From assembly GCA_030656015.1 (NCBI GenBank), contig JAUSNX010000004.1, positions 248,001 to 312,000 of the forward strand: a stretch of 64,000 bases of DNA. The letters run 5' to 3'. The notes under the pieces were generated by a model. The model saw only the letters and a list, made by a program, of their open reading frames with translations, had not been told where the DNA came from and ran no database searches. The position numbers were made by a program, and so were the translations under genes. The stretch comes from Methanobacteriaceae archaeon (GTDB lineage: Archaea; Methanobacteriota; Methanobacteria; Methanobacteriales; Methanobacteriaceae). Below are positions 14,882-24,195 of this stretch, one piece after another. Each line of letters begins with the position of its first letter. Within the stretch, counting starts at the first letter, position 1.

Positions 14882-16747
14882 ATAGACAAAAAAACAACAG
14901 CCCAAAGGATGGCAATTTTTGCTCTGATTTTCATGATATGTGCTGTTTCATTATCTCCTGCCATGGCCACGCCCGCACCAGGAAATGAAAGTAACACAAC
15001 CTACAATAACACTAATTACACTTTGAAAAAGTCAGAGCCTATCTGGCCTGACATTTTTGCCAATAACCAAAGTAATGGCCAATCAAAAAATCTAGGACCT
15101 CAAAACAACACTACTAAGTGGGTTTTTAATACCAGTGGAGATAATGGAATTGGTGGTCAGACCATAGGTGCTGATGGAACCATATATTTCACCAGTACAT
15201 CAAATGATAACGGTACCGTATATGCTCTCAATCCTGATGGAACCATCAAGTGGAATTTGACCTTTGAAAATCTGGACAGTTCAATTGCTCCAACTATAGG
15301 GGACAATGGCCTCCTATACATTATGAGTGACTACGAAGTCCCAGTTCTAACTGCAATTAATCCTGATGGAACAATACGCTGGCAATACACATTTAGAGAA
15401 TATGAATCTAGTGTAGCTTCCTATCCCGTTATTGGGAAAGATGGTAGTATTCTGGTAGGATTAAATCTCTACGATGATGACAATGATTTTACCAAAATAT
15501 ATTCTATTAATCCAAATGGAACACTTAAATGGAGCTACAAAATCCATAGAGGAGTAGAAGATCACATATACACATTTTTCAATTCAGTAGGTCAAAATGG
15601 AGCCCTTTATGTAGGATCCTACTTTGAAAGCGAAGATGAAGATTACTATGGTGTTCTCAATGCTATAAATCCGGACGGGACCTTAAAATGGAACTATACC
15701 TTTACTGAAGATCTTTATAAGTCTTGGGGAATAGGATCAGCAAGTTGGGGATCAGCAGTTGGGCCTGATGGAACAATATATGCTGCCGTAACTTCATTAG
15801 TAGATAAAATCAATGAAGTGCACTTATATGCCTTCAATCCAAGCGGAACTGTTAAATGGATGCAAACCATTAATGATGGAGCCCATAATTTCGTGATGGG
15901 TCTTCCTTCAGTAGCTTCCAACGGCGTGGTCTATCTCACTACCATGTTCGGGACTTCTGATAAAGACGCATTTAACAATCTGCATGCTTTCAGCCCAAAT
16001 GGAACCAAACTATGGAACTACACCCAACCGGCACTGGGAGAAGGATTCAGCAGCCAAGTCATAGGCACTGATGGTACTATCTATCTGGCATCAATGGGAA
16101 GTCCTTTGATTGCTCTTAACCCTGATGGAACCGAAAAATGGAAATACAACTATCCGGTTTATGGAATACCTTCCATTAACAAGGACGGTACCCTTTACAT
16201 TGGTATTTGGGGTTTTGAAGCAAATTCAACTACTTCCCTACACGCCATAGCTGGCCAGCAATCAGACCTGTATCTCAAAACTTTAGTGGACAATAAAAAT
16301 CCGAAAGTAGGAGACACTGTTAAAATCACTTTTAAAGTGGGAAATAACGGTCCTGGAACTGCTTACAACACCACTATGACCTTAAAAATACCAAAAGGAC
16401 TGCAATTCATTAAGGCCCTAGCTCAAAGTGGGACTTTCACTTACGACGGATCCACCAGTACTATAACCTGGTATCTGGGTGATTTAGGAGTAATTGACCC
16501 CTATCTCAATGTGTGGACTAAAGTACTGGCCAAAGGCACTTATGCCATATCTCCAATTCTATCTACACTAACCTATGATCCAAATTTAGCCCGTAACACC
16601 CAAAGTATTGTTATTAATGCTCAAGCAGCCAGTAACAACAGTACTGATGATGTGGGAATGCAGCATACTGGTGTTCCAATAGGAGCAGCAATTGTAGCAT
16701 TTTTAATGGTTTTAGGTGGAATAGTTAGTTCTAAAAAGAGGAAATAA
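14882..16747 (+). CDS. Secreted beta-propeller protein with DUF11 domain and C-terminal anchor
   Basis: About 621 residues if translation starts at ATA 14882, or 612 from ATG 14909. The ATA has GGAGGTGA (14870-14877) at ideal spacing and adds a basic n-region (DKKTTAQR) to the hydrophobic signal segment ending SPAMA, whereas the ATG has no usable site. Eight propeller blades of the pattern G-x-D-G-T-I-Y ... L-N-P-D-G-T-x-K-W (about 60-450) form a PQQ-like beta-propeller. A DUF11-like domain (about 470-575) follows, then a transmembrane helix and the basic end SSKKRK. It is therefore a cell-surface protein anchored at the C-terminus. Function is unknown; adhesion or wall organisation is a guess. 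It appears monocistronic, ending in a hairpin terminator. Confidence 0.85.
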   Translation: MDKKTTAQRMAIFALIFMICAVSLSPAMATPAPGNESNTTYNNTNYTLKKSEPIWPDIFANNQSNGQSKNLGPQNNTTKWVFNTSGDNGIGGQTIGADGTIYFTSTSNDNGTVYALNPDGTIKWNLTFENLDSSIAPTIGDNGLLYIMSDYEVPVLTAINPDGTIRWQYTFREYESSVASYPVIGKDGSILVGLNLYDDDNDFTKIYSINPNGTLKWSYKIHRGVEDHIYTFFNSVGQNGALYVGSYFESEDEDYYGVLNAINPDGTLKWNYTFTEDLYKSWGIGSASWGSAVGPDGTIYAAVTSLVDKINEVHLYAFNPSGTVKWMQTINDGAHNFVMGLPSVASNGVVYLTTMFGTSDKDAFNNLHAFSPNGTKLWNYTQPALGEGFSSQVIGTDGTIYLASMGSPLIALNPDGTEKWKYNYPVYGIPSINKDGTLYIGIWGFEANSTTSLHAIAGQQSDLYLKTLVDNKNPKVGDTVKITFKVGNNGPGTAYNTTMTLKIPKGLQFIKALAQSGTFTYDGSTSTITWYLGDLGVIDPYLNVWTKVLAKGTYAISPILSTLTYDPNLARNTQSIVINAQAASNNSTDDVGMQHTGVPIGAAIVAFLMVLGGIVSSKKRK

Positions 16748-16752
16748 ACATC

Positions 16753-16806
16753 AAAAGGAATAAAAACGCCAAATATTCCTTTTATTATTTTTTATTATTT
16801 TATTTT
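16753..16806 (+). terminator. Hairpin plus T-rich terminator after the propeller gene
   Basis: A perfect 10-bp stem (AAAAGGAATA, 16753-16762, with TATTCCTTTT, 16774-16783) and an 11-nt loop start 5 nt after the stop codon. They run straight into a T-rich tract to about 16806. Archaeal RNA polymerase needs mainly the T tract, so the hairpin may act in RNA stability. Confidence 0.65.
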
Positions 16807-17033
16807 TTGAGTATTTTTTCATGTTGGAATTTTTACATTTAATTTGGTTTTTATATTGATAAATAACTTATTTTAAGAATATTTTATAGATTTGTTCTAT
16901 GACTAAGCATTTTATTAATCATTTTATTGAAAATATATTTTTTTAAAAATCACTGTATTTAATAATGAAAATAGAAAAATTATATTTATAAATTCTAATT
17001 GGTATCTCCAAGAAAAAAATTATAATAATTTTA

Positions 17034-18087
17034 ATGATTATTTCTATCATTCTAATGGCTATCAGCTGTGCTTCGGCCAGTGATTCTAATCAAATCATAA
17101 AGCTCAAGGCCTCCACTAAAGGAGTTTATAGCTGCTTTTCCTGATTTTGGAGGTTCCGAAGATGCAGTAACTGCTAAAAGAATTGCAGCCTTTAAGAAAA
17201 TGACTGGTCAGACCATAGTTTTGGCCGCATTCTCTGATAACTGGGGAAAGAGTAAAATTACTTTCCCATCCAAGGCAGTTAAGACTATTCACCAGGCAGG
17301 TCTAGTGCCTTACATCCGTTTAATGCCCCGCAGCACATTAGAAGATTCTTATTCAAAACCCGACCGAGTTTATAGCTTAGACAATATTATAAATGGGAAA
17401 TTTGACACTCAGCTGCGAAAATGGGCCCGAGATGCTAAAAATTCTAATATTCCCATGATTATTGATTTTGCCCCGGAAATGAATGGTGACTGGTTCCCTT
17501 GGAGTGGGAAACTCAATGGGGCAGGAACTAAGAATAAATATGGAAACCTTAATTTGGCTGATGGGCCTGAAAAATACAGGGATGCTTACAGACACATAAT
17601 AACCATATTTAGACAGGAAAAAGCCACCAAGATTACCTGGGTGTTCCATGTGGATGCCTATAACACACCTGAAAAGTCCTGGAATAATTATAAGGCATAT
17701 TATCCTGGTGACAGTTACATTGATTGGATAGGTGTCAGTGTTTATGGAGCACAAACTCCTTCAGAAGATTGGGAAACTTTTAATCAAGTTATGAGCAGTT
17801 CTTATCCTCAACTTACCAAAATATCCTCTAAAAAGCCTCTGGCCGTTTTGGAGTTTGGAGTTACTGAAAGGGGAACTAAAAAAGCTAAATGGATAAGTGA
17901 TGCACTTGTTTCTATTAAAAAAGGAAAATATCCTCGAATTAAGGCCATGAGTTATTGGCATGAAAACTGGCAGAATTCTGATGGAAGCATGTCTCGTTTA
18001 AGACTTGATTCATCTAAAAGTGCATTAAATACTTATAAAAATTCAATTAAAAGTTCATTCTTTGTTAAGAAAGCCCAATTTACTTAA
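17034..18087 (+). pseudogene. GH26-like glycoside hydrolase, secreted, with frameshift
   Basis: The intact 3' frame (17200-18087, 295 residues) is a GH26 beta-mannanase-like barrel: acid/base glutamate in FAPEMNGDWFPW, nucleophile glutamate in AVLEFGVTE, and aromatic SYWHENW near the end. Upstream, AAFPDFGGSEDAVTAKRI continues this frame back to 17131. Before that, the signal peptide (LMIISIILMAISCASA) and GISKKK are in a different frame, which ends at 17142-17144. One extra base near 17130 therefore breaks the gene. No good ribosome-binding site or ATG precedes the basic n-region; the ATG at 17034 lies inside the hydrophobic segment. A single-base sequencing error is the main alternative to true decay. 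Confidence 0.75.
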
Positions 18088-18093
18088 ATTAAC

Positions 18094-18171
18094 AATTATT
18101 TCTTTTTTTAATAAATAATTCCCATTATAAAACAATAAAGCAAGCAAATAGGATAATTATTTCTTTTTTTA
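18094..18171. repeat. 17-bp direct repeat between convergent genes
   Basis: The sequence AATTATTTCTTTTTTTA occurs at 18094-18110 and 18155-18171. A related pair, AAAACAATAA(A)GC-AAGCA, follows each copy. The repeats lie between the ends of the GH26-like gene and the DUF308 gene, so the T-rich copies may serve as terminators. A small tandem duplication is the simplest origin. Confidence 0.55.
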
Positions 18172-18271
18172 CTTTTCATATAAAATAAATGAATTCAATT
18201 AAAAACAATAAGCCAAGCATATGAATTAAAATAAATAAGAGGGGCCTTATTTATGTTTATTTATCTATTAT

Positions 18272-18787
18272 TTATTCAGCAGACGCTGCTTCAACAACAT
18301 CTGCCGGATTTACAAATAATAATACAAATCCATCAATAACCAGACCAATACCAATTATAATGGCCAAATAGTATGGATCTAGTGCGTAAGCGCCTAAAAT
18401 AATGTAAAGAATACCCATTATCACTAGTAAGGCGTTTGATCCTTTGTGTACGGTGTGTTCACGGGCAAAGAATCCCATGATACCAGCAATAATCAAGAAG
18501 AAACCACCAAAGTAGAACCAGAAGCTTGCTAAGAAGCTTAAAGCTAGAATATTACCAAATAAAGCTATTCCTACAAAAATTGCTAGAATCCCCAATATTA
18601 AATAGGCAATACCCATTCCTTTGCTTGCTCCCCAAGCATGGAAACCTAAAGAAAGCAACCAAATACCGATTAATAATACGGTTAATCCAGCAAGCACACT
18701 GACCGTGAATACTGAAAACAATGGGAATACCATGACTAAAATACCTAAAATTATAGCTAAAATACCTAAAAGAGAATTATTGGTCAT
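18272..18787 (-). CDS. DUF308/HdeD-like membrane protein
   Basis: 171 residues from ATG 18787, chosen because GGAGGTGA lies 6 nt upstream; a TTG one codon earlier is less likely. About six hydrophobic helices occur in pairs with glycine-rich repeats (ILAIILGILVMVFPLFSV, LILGILAIFVGIALFG, VIMGILYIILGAYAL), the hallmark of the DUF308/HdeD family of short membrane proteins. HdeD is linked to acid resistance in enteric bacteria, but the role in archaea is unknown. It appears to be a single-gene unit with a TATA-like ATTATAATAAATATT upstream on the minus strand. Confidence 0.85.
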   Translation of the reverse strand: MTNNSLLGILAIILGILVMVFPLFSVFTVSVLAGLTVLLIGIWLLSLGFHAWGASKGMGIAYLILGILAIFVGIALFGNILALSFLASFWFYFGGFFLIIAGIMGFFAREHTVHKGSNALLVIMGILYIILGAYALDPYYLAIIIGIGLVIDGFVLLFVNPADVVEAASAE

Positions 18788-19059
18788 CAAATCTCACCTC
18801 CAATATGTGCCCCTCTTAATATTTATTATAATTTAGTCATTTCTCATATTTTAATTATAATCATTTAATTCTCAGTTGAAATCAGTTTTCAATTAGTATC
18901 TAAAAACCGTTTATAAAAAATATGTAGAATTAGAAATAAAAAATAAAGAAAGAAAGAAAGAAAAATGAATGAATAGAAATAATAGATAAATTAAAAATGA
19001 GTAAAATTTCTAAAAATTATAAAGATTTTTTCAGTAACCTGACAGTATAATGGCAGTAT

Positions 19060-19857
19060 TTAATCATCCTTTAACAATTTTCTGGCCTTAACCGCACTAT
19101 AAGTTTTCCCTTTGTAATTAAAAACACAAGGTATGGCCTTTTTAGGACAAAATGAAACACACCTCATGCAATATTCACATTCATTCCCGGTAACCGGATA
19201 TTCCTCCATCTTAATATTAGATACTGGACATAGATTAACACAAAGGCCACATTTACTGCATTTTGATTCTTTAACCTTGAATTTTAGATATTTCTGATGT
19301 AGATTAACCCCAGTTAACCACAAACCACCACGAGAGACTACATTCATAATATCTGGAAGTATAGCTACCTTCCCCCATTTTGCTTTACCTTTAATAAGGG
19401 CCTTAGCATACTTTTTTGCGTGTTTGAGTCCCTTTCTAACTTTTTTATCGTTTTCCTTGTCTTTAGCAATGAAAAATATATTGCCCGGCATTATTATTTC
19501 ACGGGCCCCTATGGGAGTATAACCTTTCTTTTCGACAATAGTTCTCAAAGGCCCCACTATACCTCCAGAATAGCCAGCTAAAGTATCAACCATAAATATT
19601 TCAGTTCCATTAGCTTCTGGAAGGTTTCTAATAAAATCCCAGACCAAGTTATATGTAGAAAAAACGGCCACTGGAAAGGCCAATCCAATGGTATTTTTAG
19701 TATTAACTGCACGGGCATCGTGTTTTTCTATGGGCTTAAGTTCCACAGAGTATTCTTTCCCTTGAAATACTTCTTTCATCTTGTTAACTACCAGCAAAGT
19801 GTTTCCCGTACCAGAAAAATAGTAAAAATCAATGCTTTTAGATTTAATAGTTATCAC
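19060..19857 (-). CDS. EFR1-family flavodoxin/ferredoxin fusion protein (copy 2)
   Basis: 265 residues from GTG 19857. The same architecture as copy 1: FMN loop FYYFSGTGNT, a flavodoxin-like half, then CSKCGLCVNLCP and CEYCMRCVSFCP [4Fe-4S] motifs and a shared C-terminal FNYKGKTYSAVKARKLL. The GTG lies inside a GGTGAT ribosome-binding site; an ATT at 19848 follows that site by 4 nt, the spacing used by neighbouring genes, so ATT may be the true start (262 residues). Unlike copy 1 it has no adjacent membrane iron-sulfur gene or TetR gene, so it may serve different partners. No regulatory palindrome was seen upstream. Confidence 0.87.
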   Translation of the reverse strand: MITIKSKSIDFYYFSGTGNTLLVVNKMKEVFQGKEYSVELKPIEKHDARAVNTKNTIGLAFPVAVFSTYNLVWDFIRNLPEANGTEIFMVDTLAGYSGGIVGPLRTIVEKKGYTPIGAREIIMPGNIFFIAKDKENDKKVRKGLKHAKKYAKALIKGKAKWGKVAILPDIMNVVSRGGLWLTGVNLHQKYLKFKVKESKCSKCGLCVNLCPVSNIKMEEYPVTGNECEYCMRCVSFCPKKAIPCVFNYKGKTYSAVKARKLLKDD

Positions 19858-19940
19858 CCGTTATTTCGATTAATAATGATTTAATAATGATTAGATAAAG
19901 TAGAGAATTAATTTTAAATAAAGTAATAAAAAAATAAATA

Positions 19941-20963
19941 TTATTCATCAATAGGTTCTTCATCTTTAAATTTAATGATGAATTGTGTTCCATTTTCACA
20001 TTTCATATTAATCGAACCGTCAATTTGATTGATTAATCCATTTATAAGCATCATTCCCATATTACCCTGAGATCTAAAATCCAAATCTTCAGGGAATCCA
20101 ACACCGTCGTCTGAAATTATTAATACATATGAATCATCATCTTTATAAAGTTTAATATTTATTTTTCCTTTTCCATTAGGGAAAGCATGTTTAAAACTGT
20201 TTATAATTGTTTCTGTGGCTATTAAACCTAAAGGAATAGCACGATCCACATCAATGGTTCCCTTTTGCAAATCCAGGCCTAAATCAACATTTAAATCCCG
20301 GGAATTATAGCTATGCATAATTTCTTTAGAAAGAGTACTTAAGTATTCAGAAAGCTCAATATCTTTCATATCCCCGGATTCATACAACTCCTTATGCAAA
20401 AGGGCCATAGATCTTGCTCGGTTCTGACTTTCAGTAAAGAGATCCTTTACATCAGGATCATTAATATAGTGAGATTGAATATTTAAAAGGCTGGAAATCA
20501 TCATCAAGTTATTTTTCACCCTGTGATGAATTTCTTTCATGAGTATTTCCTTATCATGTAACGCTTTTTCCAGTTTTTTCTCCATTTTCATACGTTCAGT
20601 TATGTCCCGGGCAATGTGCACACTTCCCAGAAGTTCACCATCAGGATTAACAATAGGAGAGGCCGTTACCAAAAAATAACCGCCTAGATTATCTTCCTGA
20701 ACTTCTTGTGTATGTTCCAGGCCATCTTGAAGGAGTTTAGAGTGAGGACATTCTAATATAGGTGAATCAGTATGATGTACCACTTCATAGCAATGCAACC
20801 CAATACCTGCATCAGAAGAGACACCTAAACGATTGGCCATAGCCTTATTAATCTTTACAACCCTATGATCAGTGTCTAAAATAGCTATAAGATCTGGTAG
20901 GGCATCAAAAACGTATTTCCAAATATTGTCTGACTCTAAAATTTGAGCATTGTATTCTGTCAT
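19941..20963 (-). CDS. Soluble PAS-domain sensor histidine kinase (HisKA_2 type)
   Basis: 340 residues without membrane segments. A PAS domain (about 12-125) contains LHCYEVVHHTDSPILECPHS, a Cys/His-rich insertion that could bind a cofactor or metal. It is followed by the HisKA_2 phosphoacceptor region with EIHHRVKNNLMMISSLL (H146/H147) and an HATPase domain (about 240-335) with DDGVGFP and a glycine-rich GNMGMMLI box. It would autophosphorylate in response to a cytoplasmic signal. No response regulator gene lies nearby, so it is an orphan kinase. It shares the HisKA_2/HATPase module with the 713-residue kinase at 30478-32619. Confidence 0.9.
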   Translation of the reverse strand: MTEYNAQILESDNIWKYVFDALPDLIAILDTDHRVVKINKAMANRLGVSSDAGIGLHCYEVVHHTDSPILECPHSKLLQDGLEHTQEVQEDNLGGYFLVTASPIVNPDGELLGSVHIARDITERMKMEKKLEKALHDKEILMKEIHHRVKNNLMMISSLLNIQSHYINDPDVKDLFTESQNRARSMALLHKELYESGDMKDIELSEYLSTLSKEIMHSYNSRDLNVDLGLDLQKGTIDVDRAIPLGLIATETIINSFKHAFPNGKGKINIKLYKDDDSYVLIISDDGVGFPEDLDFRSQGNMGMMLINGLINQIDGSINMKCENGTQFIIKFKDEEPIDE

Positions 20964-21147
20964 GAAAAACCTTTAAAATTTTTATCCTTATGATAGTCAT
21001 TTTATTAAAAAGAATATTATAAAAAAGTTGTTATTAAAAATGATATGATTCTTTGGCTTTAATTTATGTTATTATGCAAATTATTTTAATTTAATTTAAG
21101 TAATTAATTGAAAAATATGAAAAAATGAGAAATATGAAAAAATTTAA

Positions 21148-21453
21148 TCACCCACCACCATCACAGGTCCCAGTGCCCATGGATACGTCGGCCAAATCGT
21201 TTTTATTCTTAGATTTTTCTAATGCGTTTGCCGCATTGAACTTTTTAGAAGATTTTTTCTGGGGTTTAATATTATTTTCAGCCAGAACTTCAAGGGATTC
21301 ACTATTATACCACATTTCGGAATGATCTATTTGAATCCATCCTTCATCTTCTTCTACTTTAACAGCAGAAACTTCTCCAGTAGTTCCAGTACCTCCGTAT
21401 CTAACAGTTAAACCTACATTTACTTGCTTTCCACGGCCGTCAATAATTTGCAT
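21148..21453 (-). CDS. DUF2098 family protein
   Basis: 101 residues, small and soluble. The first about 60 residues form the DUF2098 core: VNVGLTVRYGGTGTTGEVSA followed by WIQIDHSEMWYNSESLEVL, probably a small beta barrel. The tail is charged and Lys/Asn-rich and ends in GTGTCDGGG. The family is found mainly in methanogens, and its function is not known. The ATG has GGGGAG 7 nt upstream. It appears to be a single gene; the T-rich stretch downstream separates it from the kinase at 19941-20963. Confidence 0.8.
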   Translation of the reverse strand: MQIIDGRGKQVNVGLTVRYGGTGTTGEVSAVKVEEDEGWIQIDHSEMWYNSESLEVLAENNIKPQKKSSKKFNAANALEKSKNKNDLADVSMGTGTCDGGG

Positions 21454-21594
21454 ATCTAATCTCCCCGTATTTTTATAATGATTAATTAATTAGTTTGATT
21501 TAAATGATTTAAAAGATAATTATGCATTATTTACTAAGTCATTATTTTAAAAATTTTATTGCCCCAAAATTAGAACAAAATGAAAAAATAATTC

Positions 21595-21873
21595 TTACTT
21601 TTCAATGGAAATAGAGATAGATTCGGGTTCCTGAGAATCTTTATCATGATTTGCATCCTCACCAGATAGTGCGAGAATGACATAATCTCCTACTGACCCA
21701 ATATCCTCAACAGAAACTATGAAAGTCTTTTGTTTTAAAGCGATATCACTCTTAGAAATAGTTACAGTATTTATAGAACCTTTTGAAAGGTCAATTTCCA
21801 TATCAGAGATTTTTCCAATTTCCATTGCATTTTTATCTATAACTTTTTTACCTAAAAATTCAGTCACCTTCAT
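21595..21873 (-). CDS. PRC-barrel domain protein
   Basis: 92 residues. The body is a PRC barrel (VTEFLGKKVIDKNAMEIGKI then SDMEIDLSKGSINTVTISKS and VSVEDIGSVGDYVIL), with a short charged tail. Archaeal stand-alone PRC-barrel proteins are small beta proteins; some function with RNA processing or cell division (CdpB-like), but this one cannot be assigned. GGTGTTTTC precedes the ATG. It diverges from the hsp20 gene across a 235-bp AT-rich promoter region (21874-22108). Confidence 0.85.
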   Translation of the reverse strand: MKVTEFLGKKVIDKNAMEIGKISDMEIDLSKGSINTVTISKSDIALKQKTFIVSVEDIGSVGDYVILALSGEDANHDKDSQEPESISISIEK

Positions 21874-22108
21874 GAAAACACCATTTTTTATTATGTTAGT
21901 TTAAAAACTTATAACTTTGGTATTCATAGAACCATTTAATTTAAAATTAACTAACAAAATATATAAATAAACTGAAAAACAGATACTAATAGTGAAAAAT
22001 AAGCATATAATTAAAAATAGCCTTTCTTTTATCAATTAAAAAGAGAATAGGTAGAAAACAATAAAATGGAATAAATTCTGAAAAAATTTAAATTGAGGGA
22101 TTTCAAAA

Positions 22109-22732
22109 ATGGCAAGAAAAACCAAAGCAAAAAAGGAAAAAGCACCAGAAAAAAGTATTGAACTTGAAACTGAGGTAAAAGAAAAAAGCCAGGAAACCCA
22201 AGAGGAAAATGAGGGTAAATTGGAAGATTCCAATTTAAAAAAGGACATTAAAGAGAACACTGAAAAAATCCAGACCCATGCAGAAAAAGTTCTGGATGAT
22301 ATTATAAGCACCTTTAAAGGAAAACAGGAAGAGTTTGGTAAGACCATTTCCAATTACACCACTGTTACTGAAAAACCTTTAGTGGATCTCTTAGAAATCG
22401 ACGAATCTTTAATATTGAAAGTTGACCTACCAAATATCAGCAAAGATGATGTAATTTTAGAAGTTACTGAAGAAAGTGTGGAAATCGCTGTTCAATTCGA
22501 AGAAGATATTGAAGAAATGGTGAAAGAAGCAGCTGCCGAAGAAGAATCTGATGATGAATCTCCTAAAGTTAAATATATCCTTAAAGAGAGAAGTAAAGGA
22601 AAAATAGAGCGATATATACCTCTTCCCGTACAAATAAATATTGAAGAAGTTGCAGCTCGCTTTGAAGGGTCTGTGCTAATTGTGGATCTTCCTAAAATAA
22701 AGGAACCACGATTTAAGGTAGATATCAGTTAA
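22109..22732 (+). CDS. Hsp20/alpha-crystallin family small heat-shock protein
   Basis: 207 residues. The first about 85 are a highly charged Lys/Glu-rich extension (KAKKEKAPEKSIELETEVKE) of low complexity, unusual in length for archaeal Hsp20. The alpha-crystallin domain (about 90-205) includes LLEIDESLILKVDLPNISKD, a charged insertion DIEEMVKEAAAEEESDDESP, and IERYIPLPVQINIEEVAARF with GSVLIVDLPKI as the closing strands. It is a holdase chaperone that binds unfolding proteins. GAGGGAT lies 7 nt before the ATG. The gene ends in a strong hairpin terminator. Confidence 0.88.
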   Translation: MARKTKAKKEKAPEKSIELETEVKEKSQETQEENEGKLEDSNLKKDIKENTEKIQTHAEKVLDDIISTFKGKQEEFGKTISNYTTVTEKPLVDLLEIDESLILKVDLPNISKDDVILEVTEESVEIAVQFEEDIEEMVKEAAAEEESDDESPKVKYILKERSKGKIERYIPLPVQINIEEVAARFEGSVLIVDLPKIKEPRFKVDIS

Positions 22733-22756
22733 TTATAATTGAATCTCAAATCAGTT

Positions 22757-22830
22757 TTAAAGTTAGTATTTGAAAAATAAATTAAAAATACTGACTTTAA
22801 TTTATATATTTTTTTATATATTTTTCTAGA
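22757..22830 (+). terminator. Hairpin plus T-rich terminator after hsp20
   Basis: A 15-bp stem with one G-T pair (22757-22771 with 22786-22800, core AAAGTTAGTATTT and AAATACTGACTTT) and a 14-nt AT loop lies 24 nt after the hsp20 stop, followed by TTTATATATTTTTTTATATATTTTT. This is an unusually long intrinsic-like hairpin for an archaeon. Confidence 0.65.
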
Positions 22831-23006
22831 ATTTTTTATTTTCATAATAGCTTATTTTTAATAGCTTATTTTTATAATCAGAATTTGCATATTTACAAAT
22901 AGTAAAGCTAAATCTATTTTCCAAAATATTATGCTAATCTGTTAGTCTAAAAAAATGTATTAATAATTCTAAAATTATTTAGAGTAAATGAAACAAATAT
23001 AATTTC

Positions 23007-24056
23007 ATGAAAACATCCCTGAGAATTCTCACTGTATTTGAAATTCCAATTGAACTGGATATCTCATTTTTATTATTAATATTATTCATTTATTTAATGG
23101 CCATTTTAAATATAATCCAATTAGAGTTAGCAGTTTTAATAACCCTTGTTTTCGTCACCGTGGTGATTCACGAGCTTTCACATTCGTATATTGCCCAGCG
23201 ATATGGGGTGGATATAGAAAGAATTGTGCTTCTACCTATTGGTGGAGTGGCCCAAATGGGAGAAATTCCTAAAGAACCTAGGCAAGAGCTTTATATTGCT
23301 GCAGTGGGGCCCATGGCCAATGTGATAATTGCTGGACTTTCCTACCTATTATTCTTAGTTACTGAGTCAGCATTGCCCCTATTTGCTTCTGCATTTATAC
23401 TGCAATTTGCCTTAGTTAATCTGGTTTTAGCAGTGTTTAATTTGCTACCTGCGTTTCCTATGGATGGTGGAAGAGTATTAAGGGCTATTTTAGCAGAAAG
23501 AATGAAATATGTGCGGGCCACAGAATTATCAGTTTCTATTGGGAAAATTTTTGCCATACTAATGGCCGGAGCAGGAATATTTTTACCTAACTTTTTCCTT
23601 ATATTAATTGCACTGTTTATTTACATTGGAGCTGATCAGGAATACAAAGCTACCATAATCTCTTCACTTTTAGGAGACCTGAAGGTTGAAAATATCATGA
23701 CCTCCGAAGTTATGACACTTTCACCACAGATAAGTATAGAGGAAGCACTAGAAAAGATGTTTCAATACAAACACATGGGTTATCCAGTTATGAGTGAGGA
23801 AAAATTAGAGGGTATAGTAACTTTTCATGATTTATCAAATGCTAAAAAAGAAAATAAAAACTTATTAGTATCTGATGTGATGAGTAAAGATTTAATCACC
23901 ACCAATCCAAATGAGGAAGTTATAATTGCCCTTGAAAAACTTACAAAACATAATTTAGGACGTTTGCCTGTAGTGAAAGATGATAAATTGGTGGGAATTA
24001 TATCAAAAACAGATATTATTAAGATTTTAAATCTAATGAAGAATAAGGCCAAATAA
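23007..24056 (+). CDS. Site-2 protease family metalloprotease with CBS domains
   Basis: 349 residues. Membrane helices with the M50 active site HELSH (H55-E56-x-x-H59) and the second metal motif NLLPAFPMDGGR (145-156, D153) form the site-2 protease core (about 1-215). Two CBS domains follow (about 225-345, beginning VENIMTSEVMTLSP and LVSDVMSKDLITTNP). The family cleaves substrates inside the membrane; the CBS pair probably senses adenine nucleotides in the cytoplasm. No Shine-Dalgarno site precedes the ATG, so leaderless translation is possible. The substrate is unknown and no anti-sigma-like partner is nearby. Confidence 0.93.
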   Translation: MKTSLRILTVFEIPIELDISFLLLILFIYLMAILNIIQLELAVLITLVFVTVVIHELSHSYIAQRYGVDIERIVLLPIGGVAQMGEIPKEPRQELYIAAVGPMANVIIAGLSYLLFLVTESALPLFASAFILQFALVNLVLAVFNLLPAFPMDGGRVLRAILAERMKYVRATELSVSIGKIFAILMAGAGIFLPNFFLILIALFIYIGADQEYKATIISSLLGDLKVENIMTSEVMTLSPQISIEEALEKMFQYKHMGYPVMSEEKLEGIVTFHDLSNAKKENKNLLVSDVMSKDLITTNPNEEVIIALEKLTKHNLGRLPVVKDDKLVGIISKTDIIKILNLMKNKAK

Positions 24057-24195
24057 ATCTAATATTATTAATAAAATAATTATAATCAATAGTTAATCAG
24101 ATAGCTTAAATAATCAAACTATTATGATTTTTCATACAGATATTAATAAAATCTAATTTATTATATTATTAAATTTAAAATAGGGAGAATAATGC

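Noticed and set aside
14856-14885. Nine-residue upstream ORF (MIKKKEVKI) before the propeller gene
   Set aside because: It contains the ribosome-binding site of the propeller gene within itself, and has no site of its own; probably chance.
18948-18965. GAAA tandem run near the DUF308 gene
   Set aside because: It is a short simple-sequence run with no associated gene or symmetry.
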